NCBI GenBank assembly: GCA_000433255.1
Contig: HF998238.1
Span: 1-35,940 of the forward strand
Source: Coprobacillus sp. CAG:605
GTDB lineage: Bacteria; Bacillota_I; Bacilli_A; RF39; UBA660
Direction: 5' to 3'
DNA: 35,940 nucleotides
Below are positions 7,610 to 16,637 of this stretch, piece by piece. The notes below the pieces were generated by a model. That model saw only the letters and a list, made by a program, of their open reading frames with translations. It ran no database searches and was not told the DNA's origin. Numbering within the stretch: the first letter of the stretch is position 1; each line of letters starts with the position of its first letter. The position numbers and the translations under genes are program-made.

Positions 7610-9355
7610 ATGAAAGAAAATAAAAGTATTGATAGAGGGATTTTTAAAAATTTAATATCTACTTATAAATATGCTAAGAAGGGTCGTAAGTATTTGGGAT
7701 GGTTTATGATAACAAATATTATTCTTACGATTATTTCAATTATAATACCTATATTTAGTGCCCAAAGAATTATTGCTTTAACTAGTGGGTTTTATCAAAA
7801 ACTTTTAGGAATTATTGTTTTAATATTTATAGTAGAAATAATGAATAATATAGTAAGATACTTTTCAAATTATAGTTATAATAGATTTTTCTATGATGTT
7901 AGAAGAAACTTACAGTTAGAATTAGCTAGAGAGACACTTAGAGTTGAACAAAGAGAGTTAAATAATAATTCAAGTGGGGTGTTTATCGAAAGAATTAATG
8001 CTGATACAGATAATTTAACGGATATTTTTGCAGCTTTGATAGACTATACAACATCAATAATAGGAAATATCGGTATTTTGATAAGTGTTTTAATGGTTAA
8101 TATTTATATTGGTTTAGCATATTGTGTATTTATTGTAATAATATTTTTTTATAATAAATTTTCAAGTAATATTAATTATAAAAATCGCAAAGAGTGGAAA
8201 AAATCTCGTGAAAAGACAGGTGGTTTTATTGGTGAGATAGTAAGAGGCGCTAAGGATATAAAGATATTAGATGCAGAAGAATCATTTTTAGAAAGAGCTA
8301 ACATTTATATGAAAGAAACTAATGAAGTTTCTTATAAATATCAAGATACAAGATCTAAGTTGAGATTATTAGATGGAACGATAAGTGATATTTGTGACTT
8401 TATAATAAGTAGTTTAATTTTAGTGTTTTTAACTTCTAATCTTTTATCTATCGAATATGCTCTTATCATTTATAACTATAATTCCCGAATTAGGTGGACG
8501 GCAAATTGGATTGAAAATGTTTATGAGGCGTTAAAACAATTTAATTTAGCAGCCAATAGAATATTTGGCATATTAGAGGGCAACGAGTTTAGTAAAGAAG
8601 AGTTTGGAACAGAAAAACTAGAAAAGTTTGATGGTAATATTGAATTTAAGAATGTGTGCTTTGAATATGAAAAAGACTTAGGGGTTCTTAAAAATATGAA
8701 TTTTAAAGTGAACGCTAATGAAACAGTGGGGTTTGTTGGGGCATCGGGTGCTGGTAAAACAACTATATTTAATTTAATAAGTGCTTTAAATAGACCAAAT
8801 GCTGGGCAAATTTTATTTGATGGAGTAGATACAAAATTACTAGATAAAACAAGTATTAGGGGTAATTTATCGGTAATTAGTCAAAATGCTTATATCTTTA
8901 ATATGAGTATAAAAGATAATTTGAAAGTTGTTAAAAATATGGCCACTGATGAAGAAATAAAAGAAGCTTGCCACTTGGCTTGCTTAGACGAGTTTATTAA
9001 TACTTTACCAAATAAGTATGACACCATAGTTGGAGAAGGTGGAGTTACATTATCTGGCGGGCAAAAGCAAAGACTAGCTATAGCCAGGGCACTACTTTTA
9101 AAAACAGAAGTTTTACTATTTGATGAAGCAACAAGCGCTTTAGATAATGAGACTCAAGAAAAAATTTTAGAGGCTATTACTAATTTAAAGGGAGAATATA
9201 CAATTTTGATAGTTGCTCATAGATTATCAACTGTAATTGATTGTAATAAGATATTCGTTATAAATAATGGATGTGTTGAGGCAAGTGGCACGCATGAAGA
9301 ACTTTTAAAGAAAAGTTTAACTTATAAAAAGTTATATAATAAAGAAAATACATAA
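7610..9355 (+). CDS. ABC exporter, fused membrane and ATPase domains
   Basis: About 581 aa, a half-transporter of the MsbA/LmrA type that would act as a homodimer at the cytoplasmic membrane. Hydrophobic helices occupy roughly residues 30-300. The nucleotide-binding domain has Walker A GASGAGKTT at about 377, the signature LSGGQKQR, Walker B VLLFDEATSALD and the H-loop IVAHRLS. The start at 7610 is chosen because GGTGAT lies 5 bases upstream, the spacing seen at other genes here, and because a promoter overlaps the earlier candidate starts. The substrate cannot be inferred; export of lipids, peptides or drugs is typical. Confidence 0.92.
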   Translation: MKENKSIDRGIFKNLISTYKYAKKGRKYLGWFMITNIILTIISIIIPIFSAQRIIALTSGFYQKLLGIIVLIFIVEIMNNIVRYFSNYSYNRFFYDVRRNLQLELARETLRVEQRELNNNSSGVFIERINADTDNLTDIFAALIDYTTSIIGNIGILISVLMVNIYIGLAYCVFIVIIFFYNKFSSNINYKNRKEWKKSREKTGGFIGEIVRGAKDIKILDAEESFLERANIYMKETNEVSYKYQDTRSKLRLLDGTISDICDFIISSLILVFLTSNLLSIEYALIIYNYNSRIRWTANWIENVYEALKQFNLAANRIFGILEGNEFSKEEFGTEKLEKFDGNIEFKNVCFEYEKDLGVLKNMNFKVNANETVGFVGASGAGKTTIFNLISALNRPNAGQILFDGVDTKLLDKTSIRGNLSVISQNAYIFNMSIKDNLKVVKNMATDEEIKEACHLACLDEFINTLPNKYDTIVGEGGVTLSGGQKQRLAIARALLLKTEVLLFDEATSALDNETQEKILEAITNLKGEYTILIVAHRLSTVIDCNKIFVINNGCVEASGTHEELLKKSLTYKKLYNKENT

Positions 9356-9358
9356 ATT

Positions 9359-9394
9359 AACGTAAAGAACATTTTAAATTCTTTATGTTTTTCT
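9359..9394 (+). terminator. intrinsic terminator
   Basis: 11-bp arms AACGTAAAGAA/TTCTTTATGTT (9359-9369/9379-9389, one G-T pair), followed by a T-rich tail. Confidence 0.65.
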
Positions 9395-9410
9395 AAGTTT
9401 TTGATAGAAT
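9382..9410 (+). promoter_or_regulatory. putative promoter of lepA
   Basis: TTTATG, a 17-base spacer and TAGAAT (9405-9410) with an extended TGA just before it, 16 bp ahead of the lepA ATG. The -35 is weak. Confidence 0.4.
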
Positions 9411-9426
9411 TAGAGTGTGATGTGAA

Positions 9427-11223
9427 ATGAAACAAGAAAATATAAGAAATTTTAGTATAATTGCCCATATTGACCATGGTAAAAGCACTCTTGCAGACCG
9501 AATTTTGGAAATTACTAAAGCAGTAGATAAAAGGCAAATGAAAGACCAACTATTAGATAGCATGGATATTGAACGTGAACGTGGAATAACTATAAAATTA
9601 AATGCTGTTCAGTTAAAATATCATTATCATAATGAAGACTATACCTTGCATTTAATAGATACTCCAGGACATGTTGATTTTTCTTATGAAGTATCAAGAA
9701 GTTTGGCAGCTTGTGAAGGAGCTATCTTAGTTGTCGATGCTGCTCAAGGGATGGAAGCTCAAACATTAGCTAACCTTTATTTAGCTATGGCTAATGACTT
9801 AGTAATTATTCCGGTAATTAATAAGATAGATTTACCTAATGCGGATATTCCTAAAGTAAAGAAAGAACTTATGGATGTTTTAGGGTTTAGGGAAGATGAA
9901 ATTTTATTATGTTCTGGTAAAACTGGTGTTGGGGTAGAAGAACTAATTCAAGCAGTAATTGATAGAGTTCCAGCTCCTAAGACTAATAATAATTTACCAA
10001 CTAAAGCTTTAATATTTGACAGTGCTTTTGATGCTTATAGAGGGGTTATTGCGCATGTTAGAGTAGTTGATGGCACTATTAAAGTTAAAGACAAAATTAA
10101 AATGATGGCCTCGGATAGTGTTTATGAAGTTGTAGAACTTGGTATAAATACCCCAAAAGAAGTAAAAAAAGATATGTTGGTATCAGGAGAAGTTGGCTGG
10201 ATAGCAGCTGCGATTAAAGATATTAGTACTGTACGTGTTGGGGATACAATTACGGTTTTAGATAGGTGCGCTAGTGAGCCATTAAAGGGATATCAGCCAA
10301 TGAAGCCGATGGTTTATTCAGGGTTGTTTCCGGTGGAATCTTCGAAGTTTCCAGCATTAAGAGAAGCTTTAGATAAACTAAAATTAAATGATGCTTCTTT
10401 AAGCTATGAACCTGAAACCTCTCAGGCATTGGGGTTTGGTTTTAGATGTGGTTTCTTGGGATTATTACACATGGATATTATTATGGAACGTATCTCAAGA
10501 GAATTTGGAATTGAAGTAATTGCTACTAGTCCTTCGGTAATTTATGAAGTAACATTAACAAATGGAGAGGTAGTAATGGTTGATGCTCCTAATAAGATGC
10601 CTAGTCCAACTGTAATAAAAGAAATTAAAGAACCTTATATTAGAACTAATATTTTTGTACCAAGTGAGTATGTCGGTCCAATTATGGAATTATGCCAAGA
10701 TAAAAGAGGTAATTATATTGGAATAGATTATATTGATACAACTAGATGTAATATTCATTATGAAATACCTTTATCAGAAATTGTGTATGATTTTTTTGAT
10801 AAGTTAAAGAGTTCAACTAAAGGTTATGCTTCTTTTGATTATGAGTTATGTGGGTATAAAGCAAGCAATTTAGTGAAAATGGATATTTTAATAAATGGGG
10901 AAATAGTTGATGCTTTATCAGTTATAGTTCATAAAGATTTTGCCTATAATAGAGGTAAGCAGATAGTAGAAAATTTAAAAGAGATAATTCCAAGACAGTT
11001 ATTTCAAGTACCAATTCAAGCTAGTGTTGGAACAAAAGTGATTGCTCGTGAAAATATCAGTGCCATGCGTAAAAACGTTTTAGCTAAGTGCTATGGTGGC
11101 GATATTTCGAGAAAAAGAAAATTGTTAGAAAAACAAAAAGAAGGAAAAAAGAGAATGAAAACCGTAGGGTCAGTAGAGATACCTAGCGAAGCTTTCTTGG
11201 CAGTTTTAAGAACAGATAAATAA
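9427..11223 (+). CDS. lepA: elongation factor 4 (LepA)
   Basis: 598 aa, the normal length for LepA/EF4, a ribosome-associated GTPase that acts on stalled or mistranslocated ribosomes. G1 is AHIDHGKSTL, the switch region is ERGITIKLNAV, G3 is DTPGHVDF, and G4 is NKIDLP. The LepA-specific C-terminal domain is present, ending with GGDISRKRKLLEKQKEGKKR and VEIPSEAFLAVL. It starts at ATG 9427, with GTGAT upstream as RBS. It is followed at 26 bp by a deacetylase gene. Confidence 0.98.
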   Translation: MKQENIRNFSIIAHIDHGKSTLADRILEITKAVDKRQMKDQLLDSMDIERERGITIKLNAVQLKYHYHNEDYTLHLIDTPGHVDFSYEVSRSLAACEGAILVVDAAQGMEAQTLANLYLAMANDLVIIPVINKIDLPNADIPKVKKELMDVLGFREDEILLCSGKTGVGVEELIQAVIDRVPAPKTNNNLPTKALIFDSAFDAYRGVIAHVRVVDGTIKVKDKIKMMASDSVYEVVELGINTPKEVKKDMLVSGEVGWIAAAIKDISTVRVGDTITVLDRCASEPLKGYQPMKPMVYSGLFPVESSKFPALREALDKLKLNDASLSYEPETSQALGFGFRCGFLGLLHMDIIMERISREFGIEVIATSPSVIYEVTLTNGEVVMVDAPNKMPSPTVIKEIKEPYIRTNIFVPSEYVGPIMELCQDKRGNYIGIDYIDTTRCNIHYEIPLSEIVYDFFDKLKSSTKGYASFDYELCGYKASNLVKMDILINGEIVDALSVIVHKDFAYNRGKQIVENLKEIIPRQLFQVPIQASVGTKVIARENISAMRKNVLAKCYGGDISRKRKLLEKQKEGKKRMKTVGSVEIPSEAFLAVLRTDK

Positions 11224-11249
11224 TATAATAGATAAAGAAGGTATTTATA

Positions 11250-12662
11250 ATGAGAATAAAAAGAAGATATCAAAAGACAACGTTAAGAATAGGAATATTT
11301 ATGATAATATTTTTAAGCTTGGTTATTGGGCTAGCCATATATTATTGCCCAAATATTAAAGCTTCAAATATTAAAGAAGTTGATGTCTTTAAAGAGTATG
11401 ACGCTAATGATTTTAAAGCTTATCAAGGTGGTAAGGATATAAAAGAGTTAGTTAAAGTAGAAAGTAATGTTGATACTAACAAGATAGGAACTTATAAAAC
11501 TATTTATAAAAAATCTTATGGTATTTTTAATATTCAAAAGATTCAAGTTGTAAAAGTGGTAGATAGAGAAAATCCCGTTATTACTTTGGAAGGTGATAAA
11601 GAAGTTAATGTTTGTAGTGCTGATAAGTATATAGAAGAGGGGTATAAAGCATTAGATAATTATGACGGGGATATTACTTCTAAAGTAGAAATTACTAAAA
11701 ATGATAAATTTATTTATTATCAAGTTCGTGATAGTTCAAAGAATGAATTTGGTATAGGCAGAATATTAAGAATAAAAGATGATGAGGTACCAAGTATTAC
11801 TTTGAATGGAGATAGAGAGATTTCGATTCAAGTTGGTGGTACTTATGAAGAACTGGGTGCTGTTGCTAATGATAATTGTGATGGTGATATAAGTAGTAAT
11901 GTTACTATTGAGGGAAATGTTGATACTAATAAAGTTGGGACTTATCAAATTAAATATACTGTAAAGGATAAAAGTGGTAATACAGCCTCAGTACTTAGAA
12001 CAATTAATGTTTTTGATCCTAATACTAATAGTGGGACTATTTATTTAACATTTGATGATGGACCTGGGGCATATACGACACAAATTTTAGACATTTTAGA
12101 TAAGTATAATATTAAAGCAACTTTCTTTGTTACAAATAATGGTTCAGATGAAGTTTTAAAAGAAGAATATGATAGGGGACATACTATTGGGTTACATACA
12201 GCGACACATCAGTGGAGTATCTATAACTCTGTAAGTAGTTATTTTGATGATTTAAATAGTGTTCAAGCTCGTGTAGAAAGAGTTACGGGAAAAAGATCTT
12301 CTTATATTAGATTTCCTGGAGGAAGCTCTAATACTATTAGTAGGTCACGTTCTAAGGGAATAATGACTACTTTAACCGGAAAGGTTCAAGAAGAAGGATA
12401 TAAATATTTTGATTGGAATGTGTGTGTTGAAGATGCGGGGGATTGTGCTAAACGTAATGTTAGTGATAGAGAAGCTTGTGTTTATAATTACTTTACGGGG
12501 TATTTAAGTAAGAATAGAGTTAATGTGGTGTTACTTCATGATATTAAGAGCTATACAGCTAATGCCTTAGAACGAATGATTAAATATGGTTTAGAACAAG
12601 GATATACTTTTAAGGCTATTAATGATGATACGCCAATGATTCATCAAAGAGTAAATAATTAG
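11250..12662 (+). CDS. polysaccharide deacetylase with Ig-like (DUF5011-type) repeats
   Basis: 470 aa. A single N-terminal membrane segment (IFMIIFLSLVIGLAIYY) anchors it. Two repeats of about 75 residues follow, with the DUF5011 pattern 'ITL-G-x-x-x-x-V / Y-x-x-x-G-A-x-A-x-D-x-D-G-D-I-S-x-V' (DNYDGDITSKV, DNCDGDISSNV). The C-terminal NodB domain has TFDDGPGAYT, ATFFVTNNG, GLHTATHQ (metal-binding His pair), RFPGGSSN and VVLLHDI. Such enzymes deacetylate peptidoglycan or other surface glycans, often giving lysozyme resistance. It is probably transcribed with hemW, 11 bp downstream. Confidence 0.9.
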   Translation: MRIKRRYQKTTLRIGIFMIIFLSLVIGLAIYYCPNIKASNIKEVDVFKEYDANDFKAYQGGKDIKELVKVESNVDTNKIGTYKTIYKKSYGIFNIQKIQVVKVVDRENPVITLEGDKEVNVCSADKYIEEGYKALDNYDGDITSKVEITKNDKFIYYQVRDSSKNEFGIGRILRIKDDEVPSITLNGDREISIQVGGTYEELGAVANDNCDGDISSNVTIEGNVDTNKVGTYQIKYTVKDKSGNTASVLRTINVFDPNTNSGTIYLTFDDGPGAYTTQILDILDKYNIKATFFVTNNGSDEVLKEEYDRGHTIGLHTATHQWSIYNSVSSYFDDLNSVQARVERVTGKRSSYIRFPGGSSNTISRSRSKGIMTTLTGKVQEEGYKYFDWNVCVEDAGDCAKRNVSDREACVYNYFTGYLSKNRVNVVLLHDIKSYTANALERMIKYGLEQGYTFKAINDDTPMIHQRVNN

Positions 12663-12673
12663 AGGAGTAAGTT

Positions 12674-13756
12674 ATGCATGCGGTTTATATACATATACCT
12701 TTTTGTAAAAGTATTTGTACTTATTGCGATTTTTGTAAAGTATTAAAAAATCCTTATTTTGTAACGCCTTATCTTAATAGTTTGATTAAAGAAATTAATG
12801 AAAAGTATGATAATGAGACTATAGAAACTTTATATATTGGAGGGGGAACGCCTTCGGCGTTAGATATTAAGGATTTAAGATATTTATTAGAAATTTGTAA
12901 AATATTTAAGTTGAGTTCAAACTATGAATTTACTTTTGAATGTAATGTTAATGATATAAATGATGAGCTATTGAGTATTTTAAAAGAATATGGGGTAAAT
13001 CGTTTAAGTATTGGAATTGAGTCTTTTGATAAGAATAAACTAGAATTTATGGGAAGACGTCATGACGTTAAAGAAGTTGAAGAGAAGATAAAGTTGGTAC
13101 GCAGCCATGGTTTTGATAATATTAATTTAGATATAATTTATGGGATCCCTAAAGAAAGTGTAGGAACTTTAAAGAAGGATTTAAAAGAAATAATTAAGTT
13201 AAATCCAGAACATATTAGTACCTATTCTCTTATTATTGAAGATAATACAGTTATTGGTAATACGAAAATGATACCAATTGATGAAGATTTAGACTATGAA
13301 ATGTATCAAACAATAATTAAAATTTTGAAAAAGAATGGTTATGTTCATTATGAAGTAAGTAATTTTAGTAAACCTGGTTTTGAGTCTCGTCATAATACTA
13401 ATTATTGGAAAAATAGAGAATATTATGGTTTTGGTGTTGGTGCTCATGGGTATATAGGTAATGTAAGATATGAAAATACAAGGAGTATTGTTAATTACAT
13501 TAAGGGACATACAGTTTTAAATCAAGAAGTATTAAGTAAGAAAGATACTATGGATAATGAAATTATGTTGGGATTTAGATTACTTAAAGGATTAAACTTA
13601 CAAGAATTTTATGATAAATACGAAGTTAATATTCAAGAGGTATATGATTTAAAACAGTTACTTAAAGATAAGGAATTAATATATAAAGATGGTTATTTGT
13701 TTATTAATCCAGAGTTTATATATGTTATGAATGAAATATTAATTAAGATCATATAG
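12674..13756 (+). CDS. hemW: HemW-like radical SAM protein
   Basis: 360 aa. The radical-SAM cluster motif CKSICTYCDF (C-x-x-x-C-x-x-C) lies near residue 12, with the usual extra Cys downstream. YIGGGTPSAL, GVNRLSIGIES, LMGRRH-type residues (FMGRRHDVKE) and NLDIIYGIP follow, and NFSKPGFESRHNTNYWKN then YYGFGVGAHG completes the family pattern. HemW proteins bind heme and were long misannotated as coproporphyrinogen oxidases. No other heme gene is visible, so true HemN activity is unlikely. RBS GAGGAG, 11 bp after the deacetylase gene. Confidence 0.93.
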   Translation: MHAVYIHIPFCKSICTYCDFCKVLKNPYFVTPYLNSLIKEINEKYDNETIETLYIGGGTPSALDIKDLRYLLEICKIFKLSSNYEFTFECNVNDINDELLSILKEYGVNRLSIGIESFDKNKLEFMGRRHDVKEVEEKIKLVRSHGFDNINLDIIYGIPKESVGTLKKDLKEIIKLNPEHISTYSLIIEDNTVIGNTKMIPIDEDLDYEMYQTIIKILKKNGYVHYEVSNFSKPGFESRHNTNYWKNREYYGFGVGAHGYIGNVRYENTRSIVNYIKGHTVLNQEVLSKKDTMDNEIMLGFRLLKGLNLQEFYDKYEVNIQEVYDLKQLLKDKELIYKDGYLFINPEFIYVMNEILIKII

Positions 13757-13772
13757 TTTTCTAGGTGATAGA

Positions 13773-14372
13773 ATGCTTATTGCACATAGAGGAAAAGTAG
13801 ATAGTATTAATAAAGAGAATACTATTTTAGCGTTTACATCAGCCATAAATGATAAAAAGTATGGCGGTTTTGAATTAGATATTAGAGAAACTAAAGATAA
13901 AAGAATCGTTGTTGTTCATGATTTTGTTGTGGATAATAAATTAATTAAGAGAGTTAATTATAAGGAGTTAGAACGTTATAATATTCCTCTTTTAGAAAGT
14001 GTCTTAAAATTAGATACAGAAAAAATAATAATGATAGAAATAAAAGATCCTAATATGGATATTGAGGCTTTAAGAAAATTATTAGAAAAATACCAAGATA
14101 AAAAGATATATTTAATGAGTTTTTATAATAATGTTATTAAAGAGTTTTTAAAACTTAGTCATACTTGTAAATGCGGTATATTAAATTATGGTTTTAACCA
14201 TGAATATTCGTATAATGAGTATGACTTTATTTGTATTCTGGATTTTTCTTTAACTGACAATATAATAGAGTATTTTAGGAGAAGAAAGATAGAAGTATTT
14301 AGTTATGGCTTACTTACTAATAAACTTAATATTAAAGAATATGTCAATTATATTATTGATAATAAGAATTAA
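13773..14372 (+). CDS. glycerophosphodiester phosphodiesterase family protein
   Basis: 199 aa, shorter than the usual 230-260. The N-terminus LIAHRGKVD with KENTILAF, then GGFELDIRETKDKRIVVVHD, holds the GDPD catalytic pattern H-R-G / E-N-T / E-x-D / H-D, and IMIEIKDP supplies the later acidic/lysine motif. The family cleaves deacylated phospholipids to glycerol-3-phosphate plus alcohol. GGTGAT occurs 3 bases before ATG, 16 bp after hemW. The C-terminus is compact (NIKEYVNYI-IDN), so this may be a minimal version. Confidence 0.88.
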   Translation: MLIAHRGKVDSINKENTILAFTSAINDKKYGGFELDIRETKDKRIVVVHDFVVDNKLIKRVNYKELERYNIPLLESVLKLDTEKIIMIEIKDPNMDIEALRKLLEKYQDKKIYLMSFYNNVIKEFLKLSHTCKCGILNYGFNHEYSYNEYDFICILDFSLTDNIIEYFRRRKIEVFSYGLLTNKLNIKEYVNYIIDNKN

Positions 14373-14384
14373 AAATGATAAAAT
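14356..14384 (+). promoter_or_regulatory. promoter of the membrane WG-like gene
   Basis: TTGATA (14356-14361), a 17-base spacer and TAAAAT (14379-14384), followed by an AAGAGG RBS and ATG at 14406. It overlaps the end of the preceding phosphodiesterase gene. Confidence 0.6.
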
Positions 14385-14405
14385 AAACATAGTAAAGAGG
14401 TATAT

Positions 14406-14771
14406 ATGAATAATGATGATTTAGAAAAAACGAAGTCTTTAAGTGATTTGAGTGATTTAATTGCCAAAGAAACTGAAGATGTTTTACCAAAGAATAATGA
14501 TACTTTAGAGGATGATATTTTAAAGAATTTAGAAGAGCCTAAAGAGGATGTTTATAACGATTTAATTACTCATGATATTGAACTTGCTACAAGAACTAAA
14601 GAGATAGAAGAGAGTAAGGAACCTAAAAAAGAGAACTTAATTGATAAGTTTAAGAAGCTGCCAAAGAAAACGAAAGCATTAATTATTGGGCTTATTTTGT
14701 TGCTGGTAATTTTGGTTGTGGTAGTGGTAGTTATTGTTCTAACACATAAGAAATATTGTTCTAACACATAA
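14406..14771 (+). CDS. membrane-anchored WG-like protein, N-terminal part (gene broken)
   Basis: 121 aa as it stands: an acidic cytoplasmic tail of about 75 residues, a basic stretch (LIDKFKKLPKKTKALI), one strong transmembrane helix (LILLLVILVVVVVVIV) and then an early stop. The stop arises because a 22-bp unit is present twice (14732-14775). Removing one copy joins the frame exactly to the downstream reading frame, giving V-L-T-H-K-K-P-Q-G-E-P-T-P-E-E-P. The gene thus once encoded, or in another phase still encodes, a protein of about 735 aa with a large extracellular domain. A strong promoter and an AAGAGG RBS precede it. Confidence 0.75.
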   Translation: MNNDDLEKTKSLSDLSDLIAKETEDVLPKNNDTLEDDILKNLEEPKEDVYNDLITHDIELATRTKEIEESKEPKKENLIDKFKKLPKKTKALIIGLILLLVILVVVVVVIVLTHKKYCSNT

Positions 14772-14775
14772 GAAA
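14732..14775 (+). repeat. exact 22-bp tandem duplication disrupting the gene
   Basis: Two perfect, adjacent copies (14732-14753 and 14754-14775) of a unit starting TATTGTTCTAACAC and ending AAGAAA. 22 is not a multiple of 3, so two copies put the downstream frame out of register while a single copy restores it. Confidence 0.9.
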
Positions 14776-14850
14776 CCACAAGGCGAACCAACGCCGGAAG
14801 AACCTTCAATCGTAATTGATAATGGTAATTATCGTTATGAAGATGGTACA

Positions 14851-16635
14851 TTGAAATTCTTAAATGAATCTAATACTCAAATTGGTAGTTATGAGTGTAA
14901 TAATAAGGAAGAAGATAAGTGTTATGTAGCGTATTTAGATAATAATGAAGATGATTTAAATGTATCTAAAAATATGTATGAATCAAATGAATTAATAAAT
15001 ATACGTAGTAGTATTTATCATAATCGTTATGTGTTTATTGTTGATTCTATTGATGATAAACCAGCTATTAAACTATATGATATGTTAGAAAATAATGTTA
15101 TTGGTGAATACTTTGGAGTTAAAGCTTATGATACTGATAAAAATGATTATGTAATTTTAAAAGATAAGTCAAATAAATATGGTTTATATGAAATTAGTTC
15201 AAACGAGGTTAAAACAATTATTGATCCAAGTTATCAATATATGGGAATAATTAAGAAAGATACTAATGATAAGATAATTGTTAAAAAGAGTAGTGGTTAT
15301 TATTTAATTGATTATAATAATAAGACTTTAACTAAGTTAATTAATAGACCTATATATGATTATAATGAAGATTATATTGTAGTTAAAGATAATAATTCTT
15401 ATAGTGTAGTTAATTATGATGGTACTGAGGTATTAAGTAAGTATGATTATGTTTCATTAATAAATAAAGAATATGTTGCTGTAGTAGTAGACCATAACTT
15501 ATATATTAGAGATTATAGTAATCATAAATTTAATGAAACGGGATATCAATTAAGTAATGAATATTATAGTGGAATTAGTATTTATAGTGAAGATGGTTTA
15601 TTAAAGAGTACTAATTATGCTTATAAAGTTAGTATAAATAATGATAATGCGACAATCTATATTAAAAATGAAGATAAAGTAGAAGAGAATGGCTTGAACT
15701 TAAAAGACGGCTTAGCATCAATTAATATTGCTCATTATTCATACTTAAATGGTGTTTTATACTTTTATAAAGATGATGATAAGACGGAAGTACTTGGTAG
15801 TTATGCTTGTAGTAATAAGAATGATTTGAGTACTAATAGTAATCTAAGTACATGTATGGTCGCTAATGATAATACTAGGGATAATAACTTTAAAAATCAT
15901 GCTAATACGGAATATTTATTACCAGTAGTGGCTAGTAGATATGTATTTATTAGAGATAATATGGATACTAACGCTAGTGAAGTTAAATTATATGATTTAA
16001 AAGATAATAAGACAGTAGCAACTTATAGTGCCGTTAGTGCTAATATATTAAATAATGATAATACTTTAACTTTCTATGATAATGAGATTAAAATAATTGT
16101 AAAAAATAAGAGTAATAAGTATGGTTTGATATCATTAAATAGTAATGGTATTACTAAGATATATGATTTTATCTATGATAGTATGGAAAGATTTGGAGAA
16201 AATTACTTAGTATCAAGTAATGGAGAGTATAAAGTATTATATAGTAGTGATTCAGCTTCTTTAGGGTATCCGGGTAAGATTTATGATATAAGTGGTAATT
16301 ATGTAGTAGTTAAGGAAAATGATAAATTTTATTTATATAAGACAGATGGTTCTAAAGTAAGTGATACGGGATATAAAATGATTAAATTACTAGGAAATAC
16401 TTGTTATTCGTATATTGATGATAGTAATACTTTGATTATTTCAACGTATGATAATACAAGAGTTAGTACAGGTTTTGTAATAAGTGATACTACTAATGAA
16501 TTTGATTTATATAATAGATATTCATTAAGTAATGTATCTGGTAGTGTTTTAGTTAATGTATTTGATGGTAATAATAATCGTATTCATAATGAAACTTATG
16601 ATTTAAAGAAGAGTAATGAGGAGAAAACAGAGTAA
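14851..16635 (+). CDS. WG-repeat-like extracellular domain, frame-shifted C-terminal part
   Basis: About 594 aa counted from a TTG at 14851, but no RBS precedes that codon. The frame is open and protein-like back to the second 22-bp copy (about 14757), so this is the remainder of the gene beginning at 14406. It is built from repeated units containing KYGLYEI, YYLIDYNN, YDYNEDYIVVKDN and KYGLISLN, a pattern close to WG repeats (K-W/Y-G-L/Y-I-D-x-x-G, ending in Y-D). It has two similar halves, each starting with VLGSYAC/QIGSYEC-type cysteine motifs. No enzymatic motif is seen. It stops 2 bp before the next gene, which is of the same type. Confidence 0.7.
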   Translation: MKFLNESNTQIGSYECNNKEEDKCYVAYLDNNEDDLNVSKNMYESNELINIRSSIYHNRYVFIVDSIDDKPAIKLYDMLENNVIGEYFGVKAYDTDKNDYVILKDKSNKYGLYEISSNEVKTIIDPSYQYMGIIKKDTNDKIIVKKSSGYYLIDYNNKTLTKLINRPIYDYNEDYIVVKDNNSYSVVNYDGTEVLSKYDYVSLINKEYVAVVVDHNLYIRDYSNHKFNETGYQLSNEYYSGISIYSEDGLLKSTNYAYKVSINNDNATIYIKNEDKVEENGLNLKDGLASINIAHYSYLNGVLYFYKDDDKTEVLGSYACSNKNDLSTNSNLSTCMVANDNTRDNNFKNHANTEYLLPVVASRYVFIRDNMDTNASEVKLYDLKDNKTVATYSAVSANILNNDNTLTFYDNEIKIIVKNKSNKYGLISLNSNGITKIYDFIYDSMERFGENYLVSSNGEYKVLYSSDSASLGYPGKIYDISGNYVVVKENDKFYLYKTDGSKVSDTGYKMIKLLGNTCYSYIDDSNTLIISTYDNTRVSTGFVISDTTNEFDLYNRYSLSNVSGSVLVNVFDGNNNRIHNETYDLKKSNEEKTE

Positions 16636-16637
16636 TA

